A stretch of 64,000 bases of DNA from Marichromatium purpuratum 984 (GCF_000224005.2 NZ_CP007031.1:3715113-3779112), one strand, 5' to 3'; counted from the stretch's first letter, positions 24,388-34,756 are shown. Translations and numbers: made by a program. The notes: generated from the sequence alone by a model not told the origin.

Positions 24388-24441
24388 GGCTTGACACTCC
24401 TTAACTTGCAGTGATGGATGGATCGGCGGCGTGGGGCGCGC

Positions 24442-25809
24442 TCAGTCGACGCGTGACCGCCCGAGGATGTTGACACCCTTGAGCACGTTGAGCGCCTCGA
24501 GCAACTGGTAGTCGTCGCGGGCGCGCAACGGCGTCGGCTCGACCTCCGCGTCGAGCGGCTCGGTGGTCGCGGCCTCGGCGGGCTCGTCCTCCTCGACCGG
24601 AACCGTCCCGTCCTCGTCCGGATCGTCGAGATGACGCACCAGATCGGCCTCCTTGAGCGGCTCCACGCCGACGCCGACGAGGGGGCGGAACTCGCCGCGC
24701 TCGAGCAGGATGTCGGGGCTGATCCCCTGGGCCTGGATGGAGCGCCCGGAGGGGGTGTAGTAGCGCGCTGTGGTGAGCTTGAGCGCGGTCTCGTTATCGA
24801 CCGGGACGATGGTCTGCACCGAGCCCTTGCCGAAGGTCTGGGCGCCCATAACGATGGCGCGACGCTGATCCTGCAGCGCGCCGGCGACGATCTCCGAGGC
24901 CGAGGCGCTGCCACCATTGACCAGCACCACCAGGGGCGCCCCGTCGAGCACATCGTCGGGACCGGCCTTGAAGTCGAGCCGGCTGCTCGGGTCACGCCCC
25001 TGGGTATAGACGATCAACCCGCCGGTGAGGAAGGCATCGCTCACCCCGACGGCGCTGTTGAGCACGCCGCCGGGGTTGTTGCGCAGGTCGAGCACCAGCC
25101 CCGCGAGCGGGGTCTCGCCCGCCTTCAGCGTCTCGATCGCCGCGGTCATGTCCTCGGCGGTGCGCGACTGGAAGTGGGCGATGCGGACATAGCCGTAACC
25201 GGGCTCGAGCACCCGGCTCCTGACGCTCTCGACCTGGATGACGGCGCGCTCGAGGGTCAGCTCCAGCGGCGCCTCCTCGCCCTCGCGCATCAGCGTCAGC
25301 ACCACCTCCGTGCCGGGCTCTCCGCGCATCAGCTCGACGGCGTCGTTGAGGCTCATCCCCTTCACCGGCTTGTGATCGATGCGCACGATCAGGTCGCCGG
25401 CCAACAGCCCGGCGCGCTGCGCCGGAGTGTCGTCGATCGGCGCGATCACCTTGACGAAGCCGTCCTCCATGCCGACCTCGATGCCGAGTCCGCCGAACTC
25501 GCCGCTGGTACCGACCCGCAGGTCGCGGTACTCCTCGGCGTCGAGATAGGCCGAGTGCGGATCGAGCCCGGCGAGCATGCCGCGGATGGCGCTCTCGAGC
25601 AGCGAGCCGTCGTCGACTGATTCGACATAGTCGGTCTTGATGCGACCGAAGACCTCGGCGAAGGTGCGCAGCTCGTCGAGCGGCAACGCCTCGGCGGCGG
25701 TGTCAGCGGCGGCGGTCTGATCGCCTGCGGACTCGGCGGCGTAGGCCGACGGACCGACAGCGAGCAACAACCCCAGGGCCAGGGCGAGCGAACGAGGCAT
25801 GATCATCAT
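24442..25809 (-). CDS. ctpA: C-terminal processing peptidase, S41 family
   Basis: The 455-aa periplasmic serine protease has a signal peptide (MPRSLALALGLLLAVGPSAYA), a PDZ domain at about 95-185 and an S41 protease domain. The catalytic Ser lies in NGGSASASEIVAGALQD, and the Lys lies in QTFGKGSVQT, spaced as in CtpA. ATG 25809 overlaps the envC stop (ATGA), which decides among three nearby ATGs. The acidic C-terminal tail of about 50 residues is low complexity. envC-ctp pairs are common in gammaproteobacteria and act in septal wall processing and turnover. Confidence 0.95.
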   Translation of the reverse strand: MMIMPRSLALALGLLLAVGPSAYAAESAGDQTAAADTAAEALPLDELRTFAEVFGRIKTDYVESVDDGSLLESAIRGMLAGLDPHSAYLDAEEYRDLRVGTSGEFGGLGIEVGMEDGFVKVIAPIDDTPAQRAGLLAGDLIVRIDHKPVKGMSLNDAVELMRGEPGTEVVLTLMREGEEAPLELTLERAVIQVESVRSRVLEPGYGYVRIAHFQSRTAEDMTAAIETLKAGETPLAGLVLDLRNNPGGVLNSAVGVSDAFLTGGLIVYTQGRDPSSRLDFKAGPDDVLDGAPLVVLVNGGSASASEIVAGALQDQRRAIVMGAQTFGKGSVQTIVPVDNETALKLTTARYYTPSGRSIQAQGISPDILLERGEFRPLVGVGVEPLKEADLVRHLDDPDEDGTVPVEEDEPAEAATTEPLDAEVEPTPLRARDDYQLLEALNVLKGVNILGRSRVD

Positions 25810-27182
25810 GAGGCGGGGATCTCTCGATCGATGATGGACGCGGCGACGCGGCGGCCGACCGGCGCACCGCAGACATCCCTGATGGCGTAAGGATCGCATG
25901 TTTCCGCACGCGCCGACAGCGCCGCCCCGGGCAATGGCGCATTGGACGATGCGTACGGCGGCATGTTCCCGGCGAGCGGGACTCGATCGAGCGCCGCGCG
26001 TCCTCCGGGACGACGGCACCACTGGACCGGATCCTGCGGCTTGCCATTGCGCCGGATGGCGAAATAGAGCGCCGGGCGCGACTGGCCGCCGCTGCTGCCA
26101 CTGAGCGCGATCACCTCGCCGGCGCCGACCCACTCGCCGACCTCCTTGGTCAGCGCCTGGTTGTGGCCATAGAGACTCATGAAACCGTCGCCGTGCTCGA
26201 GCACCAGCAGCAGCCCGAAACCACGCAGCCAGTCGGCATAGACCACCCGGCCGTCGTAGACCGCGCGCACCTCCTCGCCGGCCTCGGCGGCGAGCAGCAC
26301 GCCGTCCCAGCGTAACTGGGAGTCGGCCTTGCGACTGCCGAAACCGGCCAACACCCGACCCTCGAGCAGTGGCCAGGTCAGCCGCCCCTTGCGCGCGACG
26401 AAGGGGTCGCGACGGATCTCGAGTTCGGCCTCGATAGCGGCGCGCTGACGCAGGTGCTCGATCAGCCGACGCAGCGTCTCGGCATCGGCGCGGCGCGCGG
26501 CGAGATCGTCGCGACGCGCGGCGATCGCCGTCTCGAGCGCGGCGAGAACCGTCTCGCGCTCGTCCTGGGCGGCCTCCAGCCGGGCGCGCGTCGCGCCACG
26601 CTCGGCGCCGAGCGTGGCCAGCCGCGCGGCCTGCTCGGTGGCGGCTGCGGCGAGCGCGGCGAGCCGCGCGATCTCGCCGCGCACCCGCTCGATGCGTCGC
26701 ACCCGATCGCGGTTGAGATAGGCGAAGTAGGACAGCACTCGCCCGGCGCGAACCGGGTCCTCCTGATTGAGCAGCAACCGCAACCGGTCGGCGCGCCCGG
26801 CCACATGCGCGGTACGCACCAGCTCGGCAAGATCGTCGAGCTGATCGTCGAGTGCGGCGCGCGCCGCGAGTCGACGCTGCGCGAGCGCCTCGGCACGAGC
26901 GCCCTGGCGGACCTGCTGCCGTGCGATCTCACGCTCGGCGAGCGCGAGCCGGGCGACCTCGCGCTCGTGCTCCTCGAGCGCACCGATCAGCTCGCCGCGG
27001 GTGCGCTGCTGATCGGCCAACGCGGCGCCGAGACGCTCGACCTCGCGCTCGATCTCGACGAGGTCGCGCTGGCGCGTCTCGAGTGCGGGCTCGGACCCGG
27101 AGGCCGGCACCACGAGCGCCAACAACATGCAGAGACACAGCGGCCATGACCATGCGCGAGACACACGGGACACCGCGTTCAA
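25806..27182 (-). CDS. envC: EnvC-like murein hydrolase activator
   Basis: The protein of about 458 aa has a signal anchor, a long coiled coil (about residues 35-270, rich in Ala/Arg/Glu) and a C-terminal LytM (M23) domain. Zinc ligands are missing: the HxGxD position reads RWDGV and the HxH position reads LYFAIR, so it should activate amidases rather than cut wall itself, as in E. coli EnvC. The start is chosen as TTG 27182, which has GGGGGA 6 bases upstream and gives MNAVSRVSRAWSW before the hydrophobic core. GTG codons at 27173 and 27164 are alternatives. Family members normally act at the septum with FtsEX. Confidence 0.9.
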   Translation of the reverse strand: MNAVSRVSRAWSWPLCLCMLLALVVPASGSEPALETRQRDLVEIEREVERLGAALADQQRTRGELIGALEEHEREVARLALAEREIARQQVRQGARAEALAQRRLAARAALDDQLDDLAELVRTAHVAGRADRLRLLLNQEDPVRAGRVLSYFAYLNRDRVRRIERVRGEIARLAALAAAATEQAARLATLGAERGATRARLEAAQDERETVLAALETAIAARRDDLAARRADAETLRRLIEHLRQRAAIEAELEIRRDPFVARKGRLTWPLLEGRVLAGFGSRKADSQLRWDGVLLAAEAGEEVRAVYDGRVVYADWLRGFGLLLVLEHGDGFMSLYGHNQALTKEVGEWVGAGEVIALSGSSGGQSRPALYFAIRRNGKPQDPVQWCRRPGGRAALDRVPLAGNMPPYASSNAPLPGAALSARAETCDPYAIRDVCGAPVGRRVAASIIDREIPAS

Positions 27183-27306
27183 TTCATTCCCCCGGTCAAT
27201 GCCCGATCGATGACGCCGATCCCCGTCGCGACCTGCTCCGTCACCGCCCCGCTTCCCGTCTTCGATGGATCCGGGCGGGTTCGGCCCACAGCGTGCCGCA
27301 TCGCGC

Positions 27307-27336
27307 TTGACGGACAAAGCGTTTATCATCTTATGG
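27307..27336 (+). promoter_or_regulatory. candidate promoter and operator of the arsR-type gene
   Basis: TTGACG and TTATGG are 18 bases apart, ending 26 bases before the regulator start. An imperfect GTTT/AAAC dyad (27321-27342) overlaps the -10, where a self-repressing ArsR protein would be expected to bind. Confidence 0.4.
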
Positions 27337-27362
27337 TGAAACATTGATTAGACACGATCACG

Positions 27363-27725
27363 ATGGTGAGCAAGCTGAGCCAGTCTCCCCCCCCGATCCT
27401 CAACGCCGCCGGCACCGAGCCGCTCGACCTGTTCGCCGACGACGCGGATATCGAACGCGCCTCGCGTTCGCTCAAGGCGATGTCGCACCCGCTGCGGCTG
27501 AAGATCCTGTGCACGCTCGGCGAACAGGAGGTCAGCGTGCAGGAGATCGTCGACCATGTCGGCACCTCACAGAGCAATATCTCCCAACACCTGGCGATCC
27601 TGCGCGACAAGGGTATCCTGGCCTCGCGCAAGGACGCCAACCGTGTCTACTACCGTGTCAGCGACGGTCGCACCCTGCAGCTGATCGGGATGATGCGCGA
27701 GGTCTTCTGTCAGCACGTTCGCTGA
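27363..27725 (+). CDS. ArsR/SmtB-family repressor, SqrR/BigR-like
   Basis: The 120-aa winged-helix dimeric repressor has a recognition helix in TSQSNISQHLAILRDKG and a wing KDANRVYYRV. Two cysteines, C50 (RLKILC) and C116 (EVFCQH), are 66 residues apart. That is the same spacing as the sulfide/persulfide sensors SqrR (C41, C107) and BigR (C42, C108), which form an intramolecular polysulfide link that releases DNA. The canonical ArsR metal motif ELCVCDL is absent, so metal sensing is unlikely. A rhodanese gene follows on the same strand. The role as a persulfide-responsive regulator is inference from residues and neighbour. Confidence 0.88.
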   Translation: MVSKLSQSPPPILNAAGTEPLDLFADDADIERASRSLKAMSHPLRLKILCTLGEQEVSVQEIVDHVGTSQSNISQHLAILRDKGILASRKDANRVYYRVSDGRTLQLIGMMREVFCQHVR

Positions 27726-27881
27726 CGCCTCCGGGGTGTCGCCTGCCGCCGCGGCTCCTTATACTCTGAACCCCCTTTGCATCAGCGCCGGTTCGCGCGA
27801 TCTCGCCGCCGCACCCCGATCAGCAGCGGTGACGGGCGGCACGCGAGCGGCGCTCCAACATTCATGTGAGACTGCATCGCG

Positions 27882-28319
27882 ATGTCGCTAGACCAGCTCG
27901 TCCAGTTCGTGGGCAACCATTGGCTCCTGTTCCTGGCGCTCGTCGTCATCCTCGGGTTGCTCATCCACAATCTGATCGTCGGCAGCAAGGGCAGCGTCGA
28001 GCCGCTCGGGGCCACCGAAATGATCAACCGCCAGGATGCGGTGGTGATCGACGTGCGCCCGGCGGCCGACTTCGCCAAGGGGCACATCCTCAACGCCATC
28101 AACATCCCCATGAACGGCTTCAAGAATCAGCTCGCCACCGTCGCCAAGCACAAGGGCAAGCCGATCATCGTCAATTGTCGCTCCGGCTCGCAGTCGCAGA
28201 TGGCCTGCGCCCAGCTGCGCAAAGAAGGCTTCGAGGAGGTCTACAACCTCCGTGGCGGCATCATGGGCTGGGAGGCGGCGAGCCTGCCGCTGGCCCGCGG
28301 CGGCAAGAAGAAGCGCTAA
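27882..28319 (+). CDS. membrane-anchored rhodanese-domain protein
   Basis: The 145-aa sulfurtransferase-like protein has one N-terminal membrane segment (about 14-33) and a single rhodanese domain. The active cysteine C99 lies in the loop NCRSGSQS. Order and size match E. coli YibN, which sits upstream of secB-gpsA; grxC, present in that locus in E. coli, is absent here. Family members carry persulfide sulfur on the active cysteine. The catalytic domain most likely faces the cytoplasm, given the short N terminus. Confidence 0.93.
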   Translation: MSLDQLVQFVGNHWLLFLALVVILGLLIHNLIVGSKGSVEPLGATEMINRQDAVVIDVRPAADFAKGHILNAINIPMNGFKNQLATVAKHKGKPIIVNCRSGSQSQMACAQLRKEGFEEVYNLRGGIMGWEAASLPLARGGKKKR

Positions 28320-28325
28320 ACCCCG

Positions 28326-28366
28326 CCCGCGGCGCGGCGAGTCCGATCGGCCCGCCGCGCCGCGGG
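28326..28366 (+). terminator. strong hairpin between rhodanese gene and secB
   Basis: CCCGCGGCGCGGCG and its exact complement form a perfect 14-bp stem with a 13-base loop, 7 bases after the rhodanese stop. No T run follows, so it may be an mRNA-stabilising hairpin or a weak/factor-dependent terminator. Confidence 0.5.
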
Positions 28367-28463
28367 TACCATCGCCCCGTCCCGGCTCGCCGGGGCCGAT
28401 CCGTTCCCGCCGCCCGGCGCCAGCAAGGACGCCGGCGGCATCACCAGACACAGGAATCGCGGC

Positions 28464-28958
28464 ATGGCCGACAAGCAACAGCAGACCCCCGAGCGTCAAT
28501 TCTCCGTCCAACGCGTCTACATCAAGGATGTCTCCTTTGAGTCCCCCAATGCGCCCGAACTCTTCCGCGGCGAATGGACCCCGAAGCACACCCTCAACCT
28601 CAACACCCAGATCAACGACCTCGACCAGGATCACTACGAGGTGGTGCTCGAGGTCACGGTGACGGTCAAGGTCGGCGACAAAACCGCCTTCATCGTCGAG
28701 GTGCAGCAGGCCGGCATCTTCAGCATCGCCGGTTTCCCCGAGCAGGAACTCGGCCCGATGCTCGGCGCCTACTGCCCGAGCCTGCTCTTCCCCTACGCCC
28801 GTGAAGTGGTCTCCGACCTGGTCTCCAAGGGCAGCTTCCCGCACCTGGTGCTGCAGCACGTCAACTTCGACCTGCTGTTCGCCCAGCACCAGCAGCAGCG
28901 TGCCCAGCAGGAGGCCCAGCAGGGCGGCACCGCGCCGACCGAGGCGGTCCAGCATTGA
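28464..28958 (+). CDS. secB: protein-export chaperone SecB
   Basis: The 164-aa cytoplasmic homotetrameric chaperone holds precursors unfolded for SecA. The conserved [16 protein letters not shown], a [11 protein letters not shown] stretch and [21 protein letters not shown] are all present. A Gln-rich tail follows the core ([14 protein letters not shown]). The stop overlaps the gpsA start by four bases (TTGA). Confidence 0.97.
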   Translation: MADKQQQTPERQFSVQRVYIKDVSFESPNAPELFRGEWTPKHTLNLNTQINDLDQDHYEVVLEVTVTVKVGDKTAFIVEVQQAGIFSIAGFPEQELGPMLGAYCPSLLFPYAREVVSDLVSKGSFPHLVLQHVNFDLLFAQHQQQRAQQEAQQGGTAPTEAVQH

Positions 28959-29965
28959 GCACCACCCCCAGCGCCCGGATCGCGGTCATCGGCGCCGGCT
29001 CCTGGGGCACGGCGCTGGCGCTGCAACTGGTGGCCAACGGCCACCAGGTCAGGCTCTGGAGCCATGAGCCGGAACAGATCGCTGCACTCCAGCGCGACCG
29101 CGAGAATCGCCAGTTCCTCCCCGGCGTGGCCTTTCCCGAGGGGTTGATCCCCACCGCCTCGCTCGCCGAGGCCCTGGCCGACGCCAGCGACTGTCTGGTG
29201 GTGGTGCCGAGCCATGCCTTCCGCACCGTCGCCCGCCAGCTCGCAGCACACCTCTCCGAGGGCTTCGGCGTGGCCTGGGCGACCAAGGGGTTGGATCCGG
29301 GCAGCAATCAGCTACTCCATCAAGTCGCCCAGGAGGAACTCGGCGAACGACCGCTGGCAGTGGTCTCCGGGCCGAGCTTCGCCCGCGAGGTCGGCGACGG
29401 CCTGCCGACGGCAGTCACCGTCGCCGCCGAGCGCGAGGCCTTCGCCCAACACATCGCCGGGTTGCTCCACGGCGGGCGCTTCCGCGCCTACACCAGCAGC
29501 GACATGGTCGGGGTGGAGATCTGCGGCGCGGCGAAGAACGTGCTGGCGATCGCCACCGGCATCGCCGACGGTCTCGGCTTCGGCGCCAACACCCGTGCGG
29601 CGCTGATCACCCGCGGTCTGGTCGAACTGATCCGGCTCGGTCAGGCGCTCGGCGGTCGCCCCGAGACCTTCATGGGGCTGGCCGGGATGGGTGACCTGGT
29701 GCTCACCTGCACCGACGACCAGTCACGTAATCGCCGCATGGGACTGGCGCTGGCCGGGGGCGAGAGCATCGAAGCGGCACGCGCGCGCATCGGCCAGGAG
29801 GTCGAGGGTGTGATCACCGCCAAGGCGATCCACGGCCTGGCCCAGCGTCTCGGCATCGAGATGCCGATCAGCGAACAGGTCTATCTGGTGCTCCACGCCG
29901 GGGTCTCGCCGGCACAGGCGACCCAGGCACTGCTCGAGCGCGAACCCAAGCCCGAGTTCCACTGA
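28955..29965 (+). CDS. gpsA: glycerol-3-phosphate dehydrogenase (NAD(P)+)
   Basis: The 336-aa cytoplasmic enzyme reduces dihydroxyacetone phosphate to sn-glycerol-3-phosphate for phospholipid synthesis. The Rossmann motif [10 protein letters not shown] is at about 9-18. The catalytic Lys is in [15 protein letters not shown], and the substrate region [12 protein letters not shown] is intact. The start is TTG 28955, overlapping the secB stop, a position conserved in this gene pair. Confidence 0.97.
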   Translation: MSTTPSARIAVIGAGSWGTALALQLVANGHQVRLWSHEPEQIAALQRDRENRQFLPGVAFPEGLIPTASLAEALADASDCLVVVPSHAFRTVARQLAAHLSEGFGVAWATKGLDPGSNQLLHQVAQEELGERPLAVVSGPSFAREVGDGLPTAVTVAAEREAFAQHIAGLLHGGRFRAYTSSDMVGVEICGAAKNVLAIATGIADGLGFGANTRAALITRGLVELIRLGQALGGRPETFMGLAGMGDLVLTCTDDQSRNRRMGLALAGGESIEAARARIGQEVEGVITAKAIHGLAQRLGIEMPISEQVYLVLHAGVSPAQATQALLEREPKPEFH

Positions 29966-29971
29966 CCCCCA

Positions 29972-29997
29972 CGCCCGGACCGCGTGCGGTCCGGGCG
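29972..29997. terminator. hairpin between convergent gpsA and trmL
   Basis: CGCCCGGACC pairs perfectly with GGTCCGGGCG around GCGTGC. It is placed between the two convergent stops and could serve both strands, although there is no T run. Confidence 0.5.
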
Positions 29998-30004
29998 CCC
30001 GCCC

Positions 30005-30475
30005 TCAGCGTGGCGCGGCACCGGCAAACCCCTGCTGGCGCCAGGCCTCGAATACCACCACCGCGACCGCGTTGGAGAGATTGAGACTGCGATTGCCCGG
30101 ACACATCGGGATATAGAGCCGTTGCGACTCGGGCAGCGCCTCGATGCGCGCGCGCGGTAAACCCCGGGTCTCCGGACCGAACAACAGCGCGTCGCCGGGC
30201 TGATAGTCGGGCTTGGTATAGGGCACCTGACCATGACTGGTGAGCGCAAACAGCCGCCGCGGGGCGAGCTGTTCGAGACAGCTCTCGAGCGAGGCGTGTA
30301 CGCGAACCTCCGCCCATTCGTGATAATCGAGCCCGGCGCGACGCAGCTTGCTGTCCTCGAGCGCGAAGCCGAGCGGCTCGATCAGGTGCAGCCGGGCCCC
30401 GGCGTTGGCGCTCAGACGGATCGCATTACCGGTGTTGGGCGGGATCTCGGGCTCGTAGAGGATGATATCGAACAT
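30005..30475 (-). CDS. trmL: tRNA (cytidine(34)-2'-O)-methyltransferase
   Basis: The 156-aa SPOUT-family methyltransferase modifies the wobble base of tRNA-Leu isoacceptors using AdoMet. The hallmark motifs are NTGNAIRL near 15, FGPETRGLP near 99 and the knot region CPGNRSLNLSNAVAVVVFEAWRQ near the C terminus. Length equals that of E. coli TrmL (YibK), which is also close to secB/gpsA in enteric genomes. Confidence 0.95.
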   Translation of the reverse strand: MFDIILYEPEIPPNTGNAIRLSANAGARLHLIEPLGFALEDSKLRRAGLDYHEWAEVRVHASLESCLEQLAPRRLFALTSHGQVPYTKPDYQPGDALLFGPETRGLPRARIEALPESQRLYIPMCPGNRSLNLSNAVAVVVFEAWRQQGFAGAAPR

Positions 30476-30565
30476 CGCGGGCGGGACTCATCAGGAAGCA
30501 GCGGAGGGCGGAAGAAAATCCTTTGCGGACGGCGGCATATCCGCCGGCGCACCAGGGTTTAACGG

Positions 30566-30596
30566 TTGCCCCCGGCGCGCGGGCGCATGATATATT
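30566..30596 (+). promoter_or_regulatory. extended -10 promoter of the 74-aa gene
   Basis: TATATT at 30591-30596 is preceded by TGA, giving an extended -10 element. TTGCCC lies 19 bases upstream. It stands 64 bases before the start codon of the small gene and is one of the clearest promoter matches in the window. Confidence 0.6.
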
Positions 30597-30660
30597 AAGA
30601 CTTCGGCATTTGCTAAATTCGCCGTCGCAGACGGCTCACGCCATAGTGGGGGACAGGTCC

Positions 30661-30885
30661 ATGAGTGACATCGCCGCGCTGAAAGCAGAGAAGCAAGCGC
30701 TGATCGAGAAGATGGTCGAGATGCAGCAGCAGTTCATCGACTACGAACACGAAAACGGTGTCTCGGGCAAGGACTACTGGGGATCCCAGGAGGGCATGCT
30801 GGCCAATTACCGTAACGAGTACATGACGATGGCCAACCGTGTCGTCGACATCGCCCACGAACTCGTCGGCTCCTCCCGACTCTAA
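30661..30885 (+). CDS. small conserved-looking protein of unknown function (74 aa)
   Basis: This 74-aa acidic, helical, soluble protein has no cysteine and no signal peptide. The first half is a likely coiled coil (LKAEKQALIEKMVEMQQQFIDYEHE), then an aromatic patch GKDYWGSQEG and a second helix. ATG 30661 is preceded by GGGGGACAGG. A strong extended -10 promoter upstream and a hairpin downstream make it a single-gene transcription unit, which argues that it is real and probably well expressed. No family was recognised. Confidence 0.8.
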   Translation: MSDIAALKAEKQALIEKMVEMQQQFIDYEHENGVSGKDYWGSQEGMLANYRNEYMTMANRVVDIAHELVGSSRL

Positions 30886-30892
30886 CCCGACA

Positions 30893-30914
30893 AGCCCCGG
30901 CAGCCGCCGGGGCT
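30893..30914. terminator. terminator-like hairpin after the 74-aa gene
   Basis: AGCCCCGGC pairs with GCCGGGGCT over 9 bp with a 4-base loop. It sits between convergent stops. A T run is lacking. Confidence 0.55.
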
Positions 30915-30921
30915 GCTGCAT

Positions 30922-31335
30922 TCAGCCCGGCTCCGGGCGCAGGTGCTCGATATATCGAGGCACCGCCTCCAACTCCAGCCGCACCGCCTCACCCCGGACC
31001 ACCAGCGGCGCCTCCAGCCCCTCGAATGCCAGACTGCACCCCACCCGCCCCCGGCTCTCGAAGGGCACCGGGATCATGTCGCGATAGACATAGAGGTTGT
31101 CCTCGAGTTCGCCACCGCTGCAGCACAGCTCACCCGGAGGGGGCAGGGCGGTCTCGTCCACCCCCTCGAACACCAGGGTTCCGGCCTGCCACCAGCGTGT
31201 CCGCTCGCGCGAGCCGGTCATGGTCTTGAGCTGATAGGCACGCGAGAAATGGATCCGCAGCTGCCCGCCGCGCTGCTCGACGGCATCGACCGTCGAGCCC
31301 TTGAGATCGATACTGATGCTGTCCACTCGACTCAC
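30922..31335 (-). CDS. protein of unknown function downstream of ntrC
   Basis: This 137-aa protein begins with GTG 31335. It has alternating beta strands and a paired cysteine motif (ELCCSGGELEDN near 69-80), with no membrane segment or signal peptide. It lies 82 bases after the ntrC stop on the same strand and may be cotranscribed. The predicted all-beta make-up (VYRDMIPVPFESRGRVGCSLAFEG) might suggest a jelly-roll or PilZ-like barrel, but no RxxxR or DxSxxG motif is present to support PilZ. No function is assigned. Confidence 0.75.
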   Translation of the reverse strand: MSRVDSISIDLKGSTVDAVEQRGGQLRIHFSRAYQLKTMTGSRERTRWWQAGTLVFEGVDETALPPPGELCCSGGELEDNLYVYRDMIPVPFESRGRVGCSLAFEGLEAPLVVRGEAVRLELEAVPRYIEHLRPEPG

Positions 31336-31417
31336 TCCGTCGCCATGCCCGGTCCACCATGTCCAGGCCTCGTCGACCTAGTGTCGCGGCAGCCGTCGCG
31401 CAAGCCAAGCCCGAGGC

Positions 31418-32860
<1,443 letters not shown>

Positions 32861-32947
32861 CGCGCTCCCCGCATGCCGACGGCATGCCTCGGGCGGCGCT
32901 GGCGGGACGACGCCGACGGGGTTGGCGAATGGGGTGGTTGCAGGTTC

Positions 32948-34030
32948 CTATGCATGCTCCGACTCCAGCGGCAGATAGACGAAGAACACCGTCTCGCCCG
33001 GCCGGCTCTCGCATTCGATCAGCCCGCCGTGCTGGTTGATGAGTTCCTGTGCGATGGGTAGCCCCAGTCCGGTGCCACCCTGCTTGCCCGAGACCATCGG
33101 GAAGAAGATCTTGTCGCGAATGTCCTCGGGGATCCCCGGGCCATCGTCACGAACCTGGGTCTGCAGTACCAGCCGATACCGACGGCTGCCGATGGTGAAC
33201 TGACGCAGCACCCGGGTGCGCAGCTCGACCCGGCCGTCCCCTCCAGTGGCGGCTGCGGCGTTGCGCGCGAGGTTGAGGAAGGCCTGAATCAGTCGGTCGC
33301 CGTCGCCCATCAGATCGGGGATGCTGGGGTCGTAGTCGCGCACCACCTCGGGTCCGCGCGGGAACTCGGCGAGGATCAGCCCGCGCACGTGTTCGAGCAC
33401 GTCGTGGATGTTGAGCGCCTCGCGCTGCGGCATCCGATTGGGTCCCAGCATGCGATCGACCAGCGACTGCAGCCGGTCGGCCTCGTCGATGATGATCCGG
33501 GTGTATTCACACAGCGCGGGATCGGGCAGCTCCTGCTCGAGCAGCTGGGCCGCACCGCGCAGACCGCCGAGCGGATTCTTGATCTCGTGGGCGAGGCCGC
33601 GGATCAGCGCCTGGGTGGCCCGGTGCTGGGTGAGCAGGTGTTCTTCCCGGGTGATGCGCAGCTGACGATCGACCTGATAAAGCTCGACCAGCACGCCCTC
33701 ATCCGCACCAAAATGGTGCAGCGGCAGGACGGTACAGTTCACCGTCTTGGTGCGCCCATCGGCCACGGTGACATTGATCTCGCGCTCGGTGAAGGGGTGG
33801 CGCGAGCGCAGCGCCGCCACCAGCCGGACCTCAACCTGGTTGTCGGGACAGGGCAACAGGTCGGCGGCGGCCTGACCGATCATGTGCCGGGCGCTGGCCT
33901 CGAAGAGGATCTCGGCCGCGGGATTGAGGTACTCGAGCCGCAGCTCCCGATCGAACAGCAGCACCGCCATGTTGACGTGATCGAGGATCGTCCGCTCCAG
34001 CGAGCGCTTACCGGTGGTTTGAGCTGTCAT
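32948..34030 (-). CDS. ntrB: nitrogen regulation sensor kinase NtrB
   Basis: The 360-aa cytoplasmic histidine kinase/phosphatase controls NtrC in response to PII. A PAS domain lies at about 10-120, the phospho-acceptor H148 is in GLAHEIKNPLGG, and the ATPase domain has N-box NLARNAAAA, G1 DDGPGIP and G2 GGTGLGLPIAQ. There is no membrane segment, as expected for NtrB. It is followed by ntrC. Confidence 0.96.
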   Translation of the reverse strand: MTAQTTGKRSLERTILDHVNMAVLLFDRELRLEYLNPAAEILFEASARHMIGQAAADLLPCPDNQVEVRLVAALRSRHPFTEREINVTVADGRTKTVNCTVLPLHHFGADEGVLVELYQVDRQLRITREEHLLTQHRATQALIRGLAHEIKNPLGGLRGAAQLLEQELPDPALCEYTRIIIDEADRLQSLVDRMLGPNRMPQREALNIHDVLEHVRGLILAEFPRGPEVVRDYDPSIPDLMGDGDRLIQAFLNLARNAAAATGGDGRVELRTRVLRQFTIGSRRYRLVLQTQVRDDGPGIPEDIRDKIFFPMVSGKQGGTGLGLPIAQELINQHGGLIECESRPGETVFFVYLPLESEHA

Positions 34031-34154
34031 GGTCCATTTGTACGACTGAATGAGGTCATCCGAGACCGGAAGACGAGACAGGGCCTCCTGTCGTCGAGGA
34101 AAAGACTAGCAAGAGACAGGCCAGCACAGCCACATCAGCTGCGGGGAGGAGTGC

Positions 34155-34676
34155 TCAGAGTTCGCCGGGCGACGCGGCGCGACGCAGCTCGAAGCGGTGT
34201 GTCGGGGCGCGGGCGACCAACGCACCCTGCTCGTCACGGATCAGCGCACCAAGACGATGGGGACCGAAGGCCACGCCGTCGAGGGCGAAGCGGGTGGCGC
34301 CAGCCTCGATCACCGTCTCGAGCCCATCGAGCACCATCACCAGCCGATGCCCTGGCTGCAGCGTGGGTTCGAGCCCGAGTTCGACGGCGAAGCGATCCTC
34401 GCCGCGCATCAACACCGCCTCGTCGACGGGGGAGAGGATCTCGAAGCGCGTATAGGGACCGGAGAAGGGATCGATGGCAGGGGTCGGATCGACGGGGCTG
34501 TCGGCGAGACCCGAGGCCGGGGCGTCGACATGGAGATCGAGTCGCTCGGCGGCGGCGGCGGCGGGCCGATCGGAGAAATGCACCCGCCCGTCGGCATCGA
34601 CCCAGCGATAGACGCCGGCCTGGACAATGAGGCAGGGGAGCAGCAACAGCGGGAGGAGCAGTGCCGACCGAATCAT
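34155..34676 (-). CDS. DUF4124-domain exported protein
   Basis: The 173-aa protein has a signal peptide (MIRSALLLPLLLLPCLIVQA) and then the DUF4124 motif GVYRWVDADGRVHFSDRP. The C-terminal domain (about 75-165) looks like an immunoglobulin-like beta sandwich with polar ends. It lies between glnA and ntrB, a placement repeated in many gammaproteobacteria, but the function is unknown. No cysteine for lipidation aligns with a lipobox, so it is likely periplasmic. Confidence 0.88.
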   Translation of the reverse strand: MIRSALLLPLLLLPCLIVQAGVYRWVDADGRVHFSDRPAAAAAERLDLHVDAPASGLADSPVDPTPAIDPFSGPYTRFEILSPVDEAVLMRGEDRFAVELGLEPTLQPGHRLVMVLDGLETVIEAGATRFALDGVAFGPHRLGALIRDEQGALVARAPTHRFELRRAASPGEL

Positions 34677-34756
34677 GGCCGAAGCATAGTCCAGCGTTGG
34701 GGGGCGCTCAAGCGGGGGGTGCCTGGACGCTGGTGGCGCATCCCTGCGCCGAGGTT

